Below the pieces are notes generated by a model. That model was not told the DNA's origin. It was given only the letters and a program-made list of their open reading frames with translations, and did not search any database. From Alligator mississippiensis (lineage: Eukaryota > Chordata > Crocodylia > Alligatoridae), in assembly GCF_030867095.1 (NCBI RefSeq), contig NC_081824.1, positions 176,150,933-176,214,932 of the forward strand: a stretch of DNA of 64,000 bases, in the 5' to 3' direction. Position numbers and translations under genes: made by a program. Positions 1 through 12,463 of this stretch are shown in pieces. Each line of letters begins with the position of its first letter. The first letter of the stretch is position 1.

Positions 1-2900
1 TTGATGTCAAACAATCTCTTAAACTGAACAGCCTACAAATAGCTACTGATGGTATGCATATACAGTGCAAGCTAGCTCCAAAACAAGTGCTTTGTAGACA
101 AAACCTAACTCTTCCTCATTAAAATGAATATAATACAATCTCTTTGCCCCAGGAATTTTGTGAAGGCAAGCTTTATTAACATTTATGAAGTGTTTGCCTA
201 TGACCGTGAGGAACTTCATACTTCTTGGGCACCTGTACACGAGCAGCGAGGCTGGTCTGCCCTGCTGTAATTCCAGTGCATCAGAGCAGACTTGGTTAAT
301 TGAGTTTTCTGGAGCGTGGTAATTACTGGACTCAAGCAGCCTCCAGCATCTTGTGTATTAGCGTCCCCGTACTTAAAAATGGTGGCAGGGGCGTTCGATC
401 TAAAGCTCAAACGAGGTTTAGATAAAGCGCTCCTGCTGCCATTTTTAAGCAAGGGGATGCTGATGCTCACAACATCTTGTGTGTGTAATTGCAGTGGCTC
501 TTGTAGCTTTCTAATTAAAGCCCTCCTCTTTCCCCCTACTCCTGGAGTATATATGTATAAACACCTCTTGAGGGTTAGTTGTTCCGTATTCAGAATTGGG
601 TTTGAATGTTGTGCAGTAAACAAAGAGTTGGGGTATTAAAAAAAAAAAAAAAAAGTGGAAAAAATTAAATAGAAATTGGAGCAGGGCGGGAATGAAATAG
701 GACAAGTGGCAAAAAGACAAAGTATTCTTTCTTGTTTGGATTAGAAATTGACTCGATTTTCAAGTTTAATTTAGAAGAGAATGCATTCCCCTCCTCCCCC
801 AGTACAAACTGATAACTAAAGATAAGAACCTTCAGCTGCTATTGTGCTTTCAAAACTTCACAGGCGAATCCAAGAAAAGACTGAAGGGGTTAACTGACTA
901 AATTAAACTGCATTGAGGAAAAAATGACGTGTCATTTTAATTTCATATACAAAATACTACAAGTAGAAAAGTCAGGACTGTAGCGGGTCCTGTTTTATAT
1001 GCAAGGTTGACAAATAACTAGAGCAGTTCATGCACTTTTTTGAGGGAGGAGGTAGAGTATACATCAGAACAATGCAATAAATGTCTACTTGGTTACCCAT
1101 CTTGTACTCTAAATACTAGATTTAAAATAGAAGGCTTGTTTGAATCCAGCCCTGAACATAATAGGGTTCACATGACTCCTAAAAAGAAAGGAGTGGAAAG
1201 TACATGACCCTCTGAATTGTATAGCTGCAGTGAGAAGATAACCTTTGGAGGTATAAAACCTCAGACAGTAAATGAATAACTAGATTTGTTCATATTCAGT
1301 TTTCAAATCCATTCTAGACTTAGGAGAGTTGAGTTGCATGTACTGAATGCATTCCAGCAAAAGGGATAGTTAAGTTGTTAATGACAACAAAACATTTTCA
1401 GAATTCAGTGACTTCTGTGACAAGTAAACTGGAGGTGCCTTCTGCAAAACTTGATGCTTGTGTTCTGAAGCATGTCTTGAGGAAAGAGGCTAAAGGTTAG
1501 ACAGTGTAGAAATCTAAATAGCATTAACACTGCAGAAAACCTGAAATCTTTTAAGATCCAGGGTGCCAGTGGACAGAATATTTCATTCTTAACGCCATCC
1601 ATAAACTGTTCAGGATCATGGCAGACAGGTGGCTTAAAGTGACTGTGGAGGTTCTGTTAAGAGATCAGTGTCAAACTCTAACTGTATCCACAGAGAAGGC
1701 AGGGTAGGGGGGCACTTTCAGTAGACTAACTGAATTGGAGATGCATACATTATCATGAGCCACATCTGATGATGCTCGTGAAAACTTATGCATCTTGGTT
1801 AAGTTAGTCTCTTGAAGGTGCACCTCTACTTTGTGTGATGCCTAACTTCAGACTAACATAGCAACCTACCTCTCTGTATCTAGAAAGAAATGCTAGAAAA
1901 TTTCTTCCAGAGAACAAAGTTGAGTAATTGGTAACTCTCCTGTTCCATGAATGGGGCCATACAAAAAAGAAGCAAGGGCCAAGAGATTTTTAAAAAAAGC
2001 AAGATCAAAGACTGGCTGTCTTGAGGTGGTGGTGTGTTTCTTCCTCCCCATCCCTTTTCCACTCTTCCCCCCACTCTTGTTTTGTTGTTGTTGCCCGAGC
2101 CTACTGCTGCACTCCAGGGAGTGAGCTTGGAGATAAGGACTTTATTATTATTCCTCGCTAAAGCTTGGTCATAAATGTGGGAAGAAAACACTTGAGTTCT
2201 CACTGTTTAGGACTTACTCTAAGAGAACACTTACAAAGCCTCTGTGGATGCAGAGACCCATCTCAGATTGGCTGCCAACCAATCACATATGCTGTGTTGG
2301 CTATATCTTTCTAAGACTGGGATGTAAGCATAATGCCAGTGGTCACTTCTAACACCTCATTTTTCCTCCAGCCCTTCCTTGTCTCTTGCTCTAACTTTTT
2401 TTTGTCATTTTCTTAGGGGCAGAAGCCTTTTTTTTATTTTTTTTGTCTAAGTCCCTTATACCTGTATGGCTCTGTTAGTAACAACAGGAGCTTTGCCAAT
2501 TCCCAAAGGACCTTTGTAATAAAACCGCTCTTGATTTACAGAGTCATCATATGTAAAATATCGAACAATTATTTTTGTATGTCTAGCTCTGAGGCACATC
2601 TCTGTTTACAGCTGGGAAATAAAAACCACTTTCAGAAATAGGTTGCTTTCCAAGTGTCAGTGGAGGCTTTTCTGCAAGCTTCTAATTTAGGAAACAGTTG
2701 CAATATTTGTAGCATACACAGTGGTTACCTAGTCAGCTGCTTTTTAATAGGTTTGCAGCTTGTAAGTATTTCAAGACACTTGTATTCTTGATTTAGTTAT
2801 TCTGTCTGCTTTTAGTTTATTTTTTGAGACTTTGGTGGGACATCTAAATAAAAACATTCCTGGCTGTATCACAAATACTCTCACTGTCATTTTGGTACAG

Positions 2901-3205
2901 CAGGGTGTCAAACTCACTTGATTTTGCAGTCTGGATCTGGCCCATAAGGCTTTTCTCAGCTTCTCCCACAGCAGCTGTGTTAGCGTGGTGAACACAAGGG
3001 GACTAATGCTGACACCATTCATCCCCCTGCCACTGATTTGTGTCCTCAGTGGTGATCACAAACCAAAAAGTTTTGAGGCAGCGTAGGTGGCATTAACCCC
3101 TCTGGGTGCTGGTCTCACTGACTCAGCAGCAGCTGTGAGACGCCTTGCAGTCTGAATCTAGTAATGGGTCTGCTGGCCCACAGGCTTGTGTGTTCAACAC
3201 CCCTG
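2901..3205. mobile_element. hAT-type non-autonomous element with perfect 8-bp TSD
   Basis: The element starts CAGGGTGTCAAACTC and ends in the inverted form AACACCCCTG. It is flanked by a perfect 8-bp direct repeat TGGTACAG at 2893-2900 and 3206-3213. Eight-base duplications and CAGGG-type ends are typical of hAT transposons. It is 305 bp long with no transposase coding, so it is a MITE-like deletion derivative. Confidence 0.8.
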
Positions 3206-6200
3206 TGGTACAGTATTGACCTAAAATGTTACTGGTAACATCAGTCTATCACTAAGTAAAATATGACATTAGCATGTCTGTACTGATGCACTTACTAGTT
3301 AGGTCAGGTTACAGGGGGACATCTTACCTTGGCATCCATGGTAGCACAGAACTCCTTCCTGTGCCAGGTCCTGCCCGCTGGACTCCAGAGGCAGCTCCTG
3401 CCTGGAGTTGGTCCGGTTGTGGGTGCAGAATTCTGGGGTTGCCCCCCATGTCATGTATGCTTCTCTTCCCTGCCCCCATATGTGCCTGGAGGGAGCTGTT
3501 CCCCACCACACTGCCAGGCTGCCATGTGTATGTGTGGGCATGCCCGTGTCACCCCCTGTGACCTGCTCTCCCCAGCCTCTAGCAGCCTCTTGCAAGCTAG
3601 AACTCTGCCAGCCTACAAAAGGAAAGCTTTTATTGATGATTAAAGTGCTGGGACTTTTGAAGTTTTATTTCCTAGGAGTTGCCTCTGTCTGCAGTAAGTT
3701 GTGCCACTCTAATTCTTTCTAGTGAACTTGCCCTGGGAATGTGTGAGAATGGCACATGAATTCTTTTACTACTTAAGTAGCTTAGTCTATGATCAAATCT
3801 CAAAGGGGTGCATTGATAGCTTGTGCAAAAGCAGCACCCTGACTTTATCAAGTGCCGTAGGAAAGGCTTGCTAGGTCAGATGTAGACTACCAACACTTTA
3901 TCTGTGGATAGAAGCAGAGTTGGAACAACAGAGGAGAGCCAGAGTTAACTCCTATAACAAAAGCCAGTCCTTAGGTGCATCATTTCCCTTATTCTGTTGA
4001 GATATATATACACACACGCGTATAATCCATAGCAGAAATACTTGGGCCCACTTGCTGACAAACTATTAAAGAGCGTCCCCAGAGTACAGTATGATGATAC
4101 CAAACTGTTAATCTGCATCATGGTCATTTTATTCAGTTGTAACAGGCCTCCAAGTCTATTCTCAACATGGAAATGTGTTGGAGGACTACTAGTAAGGAGG
4201 CGTGTGCTATCCTGGTTTCGGTTGGAGCAAATGCTTTCCAGAATGCTTTCACAATTTCCCCTTTCCCCCCTCCGCATGCACGCATACACTGGATGCTAGC
4301 ATGGGAAGGTAATGGGATGGGGAAATTTTCTGACTTTATATTCTTGAATCAAATACGAACTTATGTTCAAATCCTCTGCATGGGATGGGACGTACACGTT
4401 TTTATGCTTCAGAATCCTTCGTAGCTGTAATGGACACCCAAATAAACTAACAGTAAATCCATTTAATCTACAGAGGAGCAAATATATTGGAATCCAGGTC
4501 TTTCAATACTGTATTTACTTAATACGTTATCCACCCTTCCCCCCCCCCAATAGCCCTCAAACTGGGGTGCATGTTTTCAGGGAGAAAAATGTTGTTGTTT
4601 TTTTCTTGCCAAAATGGAGGTGTCCATATGCTGAAATTGCTGTTGGACACTTTCTCTCTTCTCCCCTCCTGCACGTAGCCAGGGAGTCCTGTCCTCAGCA
4701 TTACTTGCCTTCTTGCAGCTGCAAAGCTACAGGTTTAAAACCCTGTCAGAGCCTGTGCCAAACTGGGACATGTCAGCTTTGCTACTCAGCCAAAAGCTGC
4801 CACTAATTTGGCAATGGCTTTGACAAGGTTAACACTGTAGCTGTGCAGCTGCTAGAGGTTTAATGAAGCTGATTACAGGCCTACCCCCCTTCTGTATGCT
4901 ATCAGCATTCAGCCTTGGCAACCCTGTGCTGTGGAAGCTTTTCTCTTTGTCTTACTTTCCCAAAACAAGGTGTGTGTCTTGGGGGGTGGGATATGCAAGA
5001 AAATACAGCAGTTCCACAGCATCACTAGTTATGACTGTTGGCTTTTCCCCACTGCATTTTTCTGTAACAATAGTTCTCAACCTTTTGACTTATAACACCC
5101 TTCCATAACTTCTTGGAATTTAGTGACACCATATTAATTTAAGATTAATTTATTTCTTACCTCCTTGTACTCTGAAACACCCTTTTAGAGGATTTCATGG
5201 AGTGCTAGGGCAGTCAGGGCACCATTGATCGCATGGCAGAGGGATGGTGCACAGTGCTCAGAGTTTGTAAGTGGCTTCTGGGCAGAGTAGACTGGGGAGC
5301 TTGGGGCTGGGTCATTAGACTCCTGAAGGAGGTTGCTGTTCCTGTAGGGAGTAGGAGAGGATGACTGGTTACTTGTGCAGCGACTGGTGCCAGGAGAAGG
5401 CAGTGGGGCAGAACCCTGCTGTGCCCTTGTCTTTTTTTGCCATCTGCCTCCTCCCTGTCCCCATATAGCTGAGGGGGACAGCATGGTGCCTGCTCCTAAG
5501 GAGACATGCAGGAGTCCCATTTCATGCAACCCCTCTCACCAGTTCCCAGAGTCTGGGAGGACTGGGGGAATGAGCTGGGCTGAGTAAGTGCAGCATTCCC
5601 TTGCTGGTTTATGGCAGAGCTTGTGCTTGGAGCGCTAGGGTGTCTATGACTTGCAGTTTGGTCTGTATAGATAATGCATTAGGGAAGACCTTGGTTCAGT
5701 TTCTGTTTTTGTCACTCCTTTGAGTGACCCAAGACAAGTTGCTTCCCTTCGTATGCTTATATTCCTATCTGCATAATGCTATTGAACACTCCTCAAAGGC
5801 TTTTAGGTTCTAGATGTGGAAAAATTCCACATAAGTGGTAGGTGGAAGTGAAGGGGAATGTTTAGTCCTAGTTCATGAGGGTGTTCCTTAAAGTTCCATG
5901 CTCTTAGAAAAGGCAGGTCCAAGAACTTATCACCCTTATTGTGAAAATATCACGGGGTATTTCCAGCCCATACTATATTTAGACTTGTGAAAAACCAGTA
6001 AAATCTTCTTATAGGCTCCAATCAGTCAGTGTTTGCAAGCAGATACCTGCAGAAATCTAAGTCATTTATGTGCGTTCAAATACACAGTTTGCTTAAGTGA
6101 TTCTAAATTGGGGTGCCACAAACCCCCATTTGGGGTTGCTGCAGCACCCGGCTCATGTTCAGTGAGGCAAGTGCACCGCTTAGTCTTCCTGCTTGCCCCA

Positions 6201-7849
6201 GAATTCTGTGGACAAGGGCCACCCATGGCTACTCCCTTCCACCCTCCAGCAACTCCTACTCTGAGCAGTGTGGGTGCAGAATGGCGCTTTTCAGCCTGGC
6301 TTAATCCCCCAATTTCTTGTACGCTCCCAGGGCTGGTAGCAAGGGCCATGGGTAGGTAGCTTTGGATCCTCCTGTGCAGATCCTTGACCCTGACAGTTGT
6401 TTTGGTTACTAATTTTACTGTTGAGAAATATATTGTTTTAGCTAGTGGTGGTGCAGGCATGTATATGACATTTTTCAAGTTTGTGAGTGGTCCCATTGAA
6501 TTTAAAGAGACTCAAGTAGAGTGCTATCTTAAGTGTATGCAAGATTAAGGTTCTAATTTTCAGTGTTTGTCTGTAGCAGTTACTTTATTAGCAGTGCCAG
6601 CAGTCACTTTAACTTTTTAAAGTAGAATTGTAGTTGAAAATACCTCAAACTAACTTTTACAAAGCTTTTACAAAGCTGCAACCCAATTTAAATAATAGAT
6701 TAAAAATTAGTGACTTGAATACCTTTATGCTGAAATTGACTTTTTGTAGTAAAAAATGTGATTACAAATTTTGTAACTTTTCAGTGATGATTCTGTCTTG
6801 CTGTCTCAAACTGCATTATGAATTGCATTTGCATGCATCAGTGATCAGATCAAACACTCTTGGGATTTGAAACTCCTTATTTTTTAACTTATCCCTTGTG
6901 TGAGATCAAGTAGGAATCTGCTTTGGACCTGTCTGTGCCCATTTTTTACTTACTCTTGCTTATGGCACCACCCCTCCTGTTGCTTATGAAGAGCTCCAAG
7001 GCCTGTGAGCTGGATGGGTGCCTGATGCCAGTGGGCAGGCCTGGGTGGGGGTGGTGCTGGGCCCCAAGGCGATCCAGCTCAGGGACTGGCCCCTGCCCCA
7101 CTCATCTGGCCTTCAGGGCCGAAAGGCTGAGCACCACTGATTTTTAAATCATGACTTAAATCAGGAAGCCAAAAACCTGATTTAAATAATTGAGTTTATC
7201 AACTTCCTGTTGTATATATTTTTGTTTTTGTTCTTTTTAAAGAACATTTTATTTTCATTGGTTGATATAACAAAGCAAGTTGAATAACAGTGAAGTACAA
7301 ATTTTACAGTAGATTTGGTACATAAGTTTCCTAGGTATGCAAACTAGATATTTACATTTTAAAAATATATTTAACATCCCAAGTATGTTAAGAAATATTA
7401 CCCTCTTAGTATGCTATAAAATAGTGAAATATATGTATTTTTTATTCACTAGATGATTAACTTTTGCACACATTTGTATCAGGCTGCCTTTAAGATGGCA
7501 CCTTGAATTTAACTAATTCAGCATGTGCAGTTAGCCCTTCAGATTTATTAAACAAAACTAATGTTTTGGATATAGAAGCTTTTTTATCAAAACATGATGC
7601 ACATTTACAGCCAACTAATTTATTGAACACTAATACTAGCTGTTATAGTATTAGAAGTATGACCTGTGATTAGTGAATTAAACCAATTCAACCAGGTCAC
7701 CCTGGGGAGGATTTTCTAAACTGCCTAGGTGAAAGTCATTTCAGCTTAAGTTCCTGCTTGCCTAATTCTCATTAAAATGAGATGGTTTCCTCCTCCCCCT
7801 CACCCCCATGCTCTTTGAAAAAGTTTACCCCCTTCCCTTCAAGTTTTTG

Positions 7850-9060
7850 GAATTTATAAATCTCATCCTCATTCCCCTTTTAAATCATAGGTTAAAAGGG
7901 AAAATGAGCTTCCTTGCTTTTTTCAACTCCCAATCGGTTTCTCAGCTTTGAGTAATCCAGTCCAGATGAAGAAAATATTCTTTCTGCCCCTGCAGAAGAG
8001 GCTACTGATGGTAAAAGTTAGTTTAGCACTTGCAACAAACTGGTTTTAGGTGCTTTGCCAGTGGCTTGCACCAGTTCAGCAATGTGACTTCCTTTTAAAA
8101 CATCCTCAGAAAATGTGTATTGCTTGATTTAGCTCACCTCTAGCCCTGAAATTTATTCTGGTTGGCATGATTGGGTGGGTAATAGATGCATAGCAGCATT
8201 TTCTTCTTTGGTAGTTAGGCATCTACCCTGTATGTGAATATTGGCAAGAAAATGAGGTAGAGTGCTCGATTCAAGCACTCTGCTGCCTGCAGTTTCACTT
8301 GGCTGCTGAGTATTTCTTGCTTTAATAATTTCTAGAGTTTCTTTACAGATTTCATCAGCATCTGCAATACAGCAGCAATCTCTTTGTAGTTTGTCCAGTT
8401 CTATGGAAATAGGTTTTTAGTGTATTCAGCATATCTCCTACATTTCTCTTTAGTCCAATGTTGACTGCTCCAGCTGTGATTGTCAATCGATTCTGTTGCA
8501 AGTTTCTTCACACATGGTCATGTGAATAGGCCAGTTCCTAATAAATAGCTTAGTCCACTGCTGCGGTCCATTGTACATCTTGGGGGAGAATTAGCTTGGG
8601 TTCCCCCAGCTCTCCTCAGTGAAGCTGAAGCAAACTGATTGTTACAAGAAGTATTTTGCAATTTCAACAACATTTTCCTTTTTTCTGGATTACTTAAGTC
8701 TTTGGTTAAGAGTCATCAAGTGAGCACTGCACCCATATGTTGTAAGTTTCACATTTACTTCATTGTTGTCTTCTAAGTTTCTTCTCCTCTTTGCTATGTT
8801 TGCAGTATAATCTATAACAAAGCTAACTGTGACACTTGAATTTTTGCTTACAGCTTGTTATAGCCTTTTCTGTTACTTTTAAGTATTCTTTGGTATTAGC
8901 ATTTCTTGATGCGTTGATTTGTTTCTGTGAGAAACAATCCTATCTTTTGTCACGCACGTATTAGTGGATTGTTGCATATATTGCCCTATCAAGATTCAAG
9001 TGAACTTTTCTCTTCATTGTTGAACTGTTTACATTTGCCACATGCTTCTCTTTTCCCTGT
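7850..9060 (-). pseudogene. Fossil hAT-superfamily transposase
   Basis: Read on the - strand, several frames broken by stops and frameshifts resemble a hAT transposase. Near 8760-8840 a stretch reads like the DUF659-type core (VSFVIDYTANIAK, then TTYGCSAHLMTLL near 8720). Near 8340-8450 is LDKLQRDCCCIADADEICK, like the conserved linker. Near 7920-8000 is ASSAGAERIFSSSGLDYSK followed by LRNRLGVEK, the classic C-terminal dimerisation motif. These come in the correct order for one degraded gene. AT-rich words containing GATTTAAAT near 7130-7190 and the word CCCTATTTGGGAATATTTT at 9099-9117 probably belong to the ends of the same element. It is not functional. Confidence 0.75.
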
Positions 9061-9987
9061 GGTACAGGAATTTCTCTAAAAAAAAAAAAAAAAAGAACAA
9101 CCCTATTTGGGAATATTTTTGTGACCTGCAGCCATAGCAGGTTTCGCTTTCAGTTTCTGGGTGTTGAAATTATTAGTCTGTATGCTCCATGGGATATGGT
9201 TTCCTTTTCTGCAGTCTTGAGCCCAGCATAAGTACTTTGTTGCATGGTGCTCCTTACTCTGACCCCTCTCTCTCCTTTCCTCTCCACAAAAAATTGACAG
9301 CAGACCAAGATGCCGCCCTCTCCACTCCCCTAACAATCCATGATTTCTGCTATGATAATCCCCTGGCTTTGCATGCTACGGTGTTTATGTTTAGAGGCAT
9401 GGATAGAGCATTTGAGAAGTTCAAAATTAACATCTCTGTACATACAGAAAGGGACCAAAAAGGCCATTTAACTGAAATGCACAGAATCATTCAGGAGCAG
9501 TGTTACTAAACAGGTGGTTGTTTTTCTGTGAGCTGGAGGCTGCACCTTCATTATGGATGCAGAATTGTAAATATTAATTATTTGAGAGTTGAGCTAACCA
9601 GAGCTCAGGTAGAGAGACTAAAACAGGAGTTTGATACCATGCAGGTGGGCTCAGTAGATGATCCTGATCAAGGAGTACACACAATGGTATCTCCTACCTA
9701 AAGCAGTCTTTAGAAAGCTTAATTAGTGAAACTTGTTTAATGTTCCTTTAACCCAACCCATTCTAGAACAGATAGTGTAGGTTAAAGGTAAAACAAATAC
9801 AACTAAAGCTGTTTTTTCTTCAAGTTTTTTATATAGCAAGGGTGTCTTCAGACTCTAGGTATCTCTTTAACACTGCTGCACTATAATGATGCGCTGTATA
9901 ATGATAAGAAGCACTTGTATAATTCTTCCCCCTAAACAAAGCTGTATCTTGGTGCTGATTCCATTTTAACTTTTTTTTTGTTTTCAG

Positions 9988-10119
9988 TGAGAGGATGTCG
10001 TCCTGGCAAGATTGTGCAGATGACAGAAGCAGAAGTTCGAGGCTTATGCATAAAATCACGAGAAATCTTTCTTAGCCAGCCTATTCTCTTGGAACTTGAG
10101 GCACCTCTGAAGATTTGTG
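9988..10119 (+). CDS. PPP1CB: PPP1CB exon 2 (residues 18-61)
   Basis: This exon encodes residues 18-61 of the beta catalytic subunit of protein phosphatase 1, a metal-dependent Ser/Thr phosphatase. It acts with targeting subunits such as MYPT1 on myosin light chain and many other substrates. The exon follows TTTTCAG and ends before a GTATGT donor. Both ends are phase 1: the first two bases complete codon 18 (Val), and the last G starts Gly62. The translation begins [10 protein letters not shown] and ends APLKIC, matching the vertebrate beta isoform as I know it. Its 132 bases fit the 984-base coding sequence when summed with the other exons. Confidence 0.97.
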
Positions 10120-11726
10120 GTATGTAAATTAGTTTGCATGTCTTGATTTTCGTCTTGTAGTTACTGAGGATGGAGCAAAGAAAATTTGAGGGTTTTATGG
10201 GCGGGTATTTTGTGTCTTTGCTTATGTGAATGAACTTGTCTTGCTTGGTATGGATTGAAAAGATGAGCTGTCTCCAATAAAAAAAACAAAACCCTAAATT
10301 ACTTGGTGCTGAAAACCTAATTGACAGTTGAGTAGAGTGTTCTACATAGATTTGTGGTTTTGTCAACATTTCAGGGCGGAGTAGTCTCTTTATAGTTCAA
10401 ATTGTGCACACCCTGAAAGAGGAGAGCTATTTGTCTGGAGTGTTGATCTAACTTAAGTGTAATAGTTATGTAAGCAGTGAGTCACTTTTTCTTTAAAAGC
10501 ACAGCAGACACTTCTGTCTAAAACTTGTTTGCTGCAAGGTCTTCTCACATACAACATGCACCTTTCCCTCCCCCCCAATTCAGACCCCAGAAATTGGGGG
10601 GGAGGTGTTTCCAGTGAAGAAAGCAGCTTTCCTGTATAAAGGAGCATTCCTGGAAGCACCATGCATGCAGTGCAGCCAAGATGGCTGCCACTTATGACTC
10701 TTTAGCAAAGTAAATGGGCGATGTCTTGTGTTTTTTGTTTGTTTTTCTTAACTCTGCACAGCCATAGCTATGAAGCTGAGTACTGTAGCAAGCACTGTAG
10801 CTTGTACCCAAAGCAGTAAGGGAACGCTTAGTAAGATTTTCGTGAAGCTTGTGATGTGGAAGCTTGTATAAAGAACTAGTTACAGTAAAGAAGTAAGTTT
10901 GCTACAGCCTTTTGTAAGGGTCTGAGGCGTAACCTTGTGTGACATGGAGTAAGTCCTCTTGGAAACTGTCCACGAAGTGTGGCATTGTAGGAGACAAGTC
11001 TTCCACACCAGGATGTTAAGTGCTGATGCTGTGCTTCCTGGACACTCTGTTTGCCAGAAGAATTTCTCTGTCAAAGTTGGCCGTGATGCTGGAAAAATCT
11101 CTTCTACATTCCGTCTTCCAGAAACAAGGTGCACTTTTTATTTGGTGGCATGTATATGCACAAAAGAGAAACGCATGCGAAAAAGGCTAGAATCTTTCAA
11201 ATAATGTAAATCCTGCATTTAATGATTCATGATAAAATTGTGTTCTGTTTCCAATGTTTTGCCATTCACTAAAAAGTTGTAAAGAAGAAAATTGATAATT
11301 ATCTTCACTGTTTAATATGCATTAATTTTAAATATATTCAGTATACTGTATTTACTCTGACCCCCCATTTAGATTTGGTATGTGGAGAATTTATAATTTT
11401 TCAAGTATAGAATGAGTGTGGATCTTTTGGAGGTTTGCCTTGAATTTGCCCCCCTCCCACTGCTATAGCAGGGAAAATTTAAATCTGAGGAATCGGGTGA
11501 CTTCCCCCCCCCCCCCCCAATCCTACTCTCCCTGAGCACATAGAAGTAAGGGGCAAATTTGAAAATGCTGACTTAGTCATATACTACAGGTTTATTAATT
11601 TCCAGTGTGTACCCATAAGTTTAGTTCATCCAGAACTGATGCACTTTTTGAAACTGCTGCAATTTTTAGCACGAGTACTCCATAAGCGCACTTTAAAGTA
11701 ACACTTCTATACCTACTTTATATGTA

Positions 11727-12235
11727 CAGGTTTCCCTTGATTTTAAGCTGTACATGTGTTCCCAGAGAACAGCGCATAAATTGAATGTGCATAAAGCGAA
11801 CCCAATTTACAGTGTAACAAATAGGCATAGGTTCCCGTGGTGGTGAGGGAGGCTGAGACTAGGGAAGGGGTGTCACTCCCGGGGCTGCACAAGGCAGCAA
11901 AGCAGAGGGAACGCAGCAGCACTCACCCCACCATTGGCACCAGCTGCCTGCAGCCACTGGGCTGCACTGTGCTTTCCCCCCCCCCCGCGCTTCTGGGCTG
12001 CGTCGTCCCCTGGTACAGGCAGCTGGTGTGGGCTGCTGTAGCTGGGGCTGGGGTGAGTGGGGCCATGGCCCTTTCCCTGCCCTGCACACTTACCTGCTTG
12101 GGTTGGGGCAGGATATATATGCCGATTGCATAAGAGTGAATTTGCCTCGTATATAACAAATTATGGGTCTAAATATGCTCATCGCGTATGAGCAAATTTT
12201 CATATAAAGAACCCGCATAAGTCAAGGGAAACCTG
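11727..12235. mobile_element. Tigger/mariner-like non-autonomous element
   Basis: The ends form a terminal inverted repeat: CAGGTTTCCCTTGA at the left and TCAAGGGAAACCTG at the right, 14 bases each. Each is bordered by TA (11725-11726 and 12236-12237), the usual Tc1/mariner/pogo target duplication. The interior is GC-rich with no transposase reading frame. Family assignment rests on the TA duplication and the TIR style only. Confidence 0.75.
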
Positions 12236-12296
12236 TAATACAAACAATGCATGCATGATACTAGTCCAAAGCCAAACTGCTTATGATTTTACCACA

Positions 12297-12463
12297 GAGG
12301 CGGGCAGTTACTTTGGGCAGAGGGCCACTTACTGAGTTTTGGCAAGCCATCGAGGGCCGCATGACAGGCAGCCCAGGGCAGATTAATATTAATTTTCTAA
12401 ATTTCTTAGGGGCCCCGTGGGCCAGATAGAATGGCCTGGTGGGCCGCATTTTGCCCACTCCAT
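12297..12463. mobile_element. hAT-type fragment (GTGGGCAAA-end family)
   Basis: A short element whose ends read GGCGGGCAGTTACTTTGGG at the left and, inverted, GGAGTGGGCAAAATGCGG from the right. The interior has the GGGCCGCATG/GGGCC-type repeats typical of hAT elements of this class, and resembles the ends of the larger element at 48355-49966. No clean target duplication could be read, so the ends are approximate. Confidence 0.55.

Larger units (their letters stand above)
1..9987 (+). other. PPP1CB intron 1 (3' part)
   Basis: Sequence upstream of coding exon 2. I see no coding exon here: the missing 52 bases of exon 1 coding sequence (17 codons plus one base) and a CpG-rich promoter are not recognisable, so the window starts inside intron 1. 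The intron ends in a pyrimidine-rich tract and CAG at 9985-9987. It contains a small hAT MITE (2901-3205), a fossil hAT transposase (about 7850-9060), hAT-end-like words near 5061 and 7118, and poly-A/T runs near 640 and 9078. The short open frames between 1 and 6900 show no recognisable domain and I do not regard them as genes. Confidence 0.75.

Noticed and set aside
1..9987. Exon 1 of PPP1CB within the window
   Set aside because: I looked for a GC-rich start encoding MADGEL and a GT donor after LLE and found none; it must be upstream.
9932..10369. 145-codon open frame on the - strand over exon 2
   Set aside because: It is a shadow of the conserved PPP1CB exon, antisense to it.
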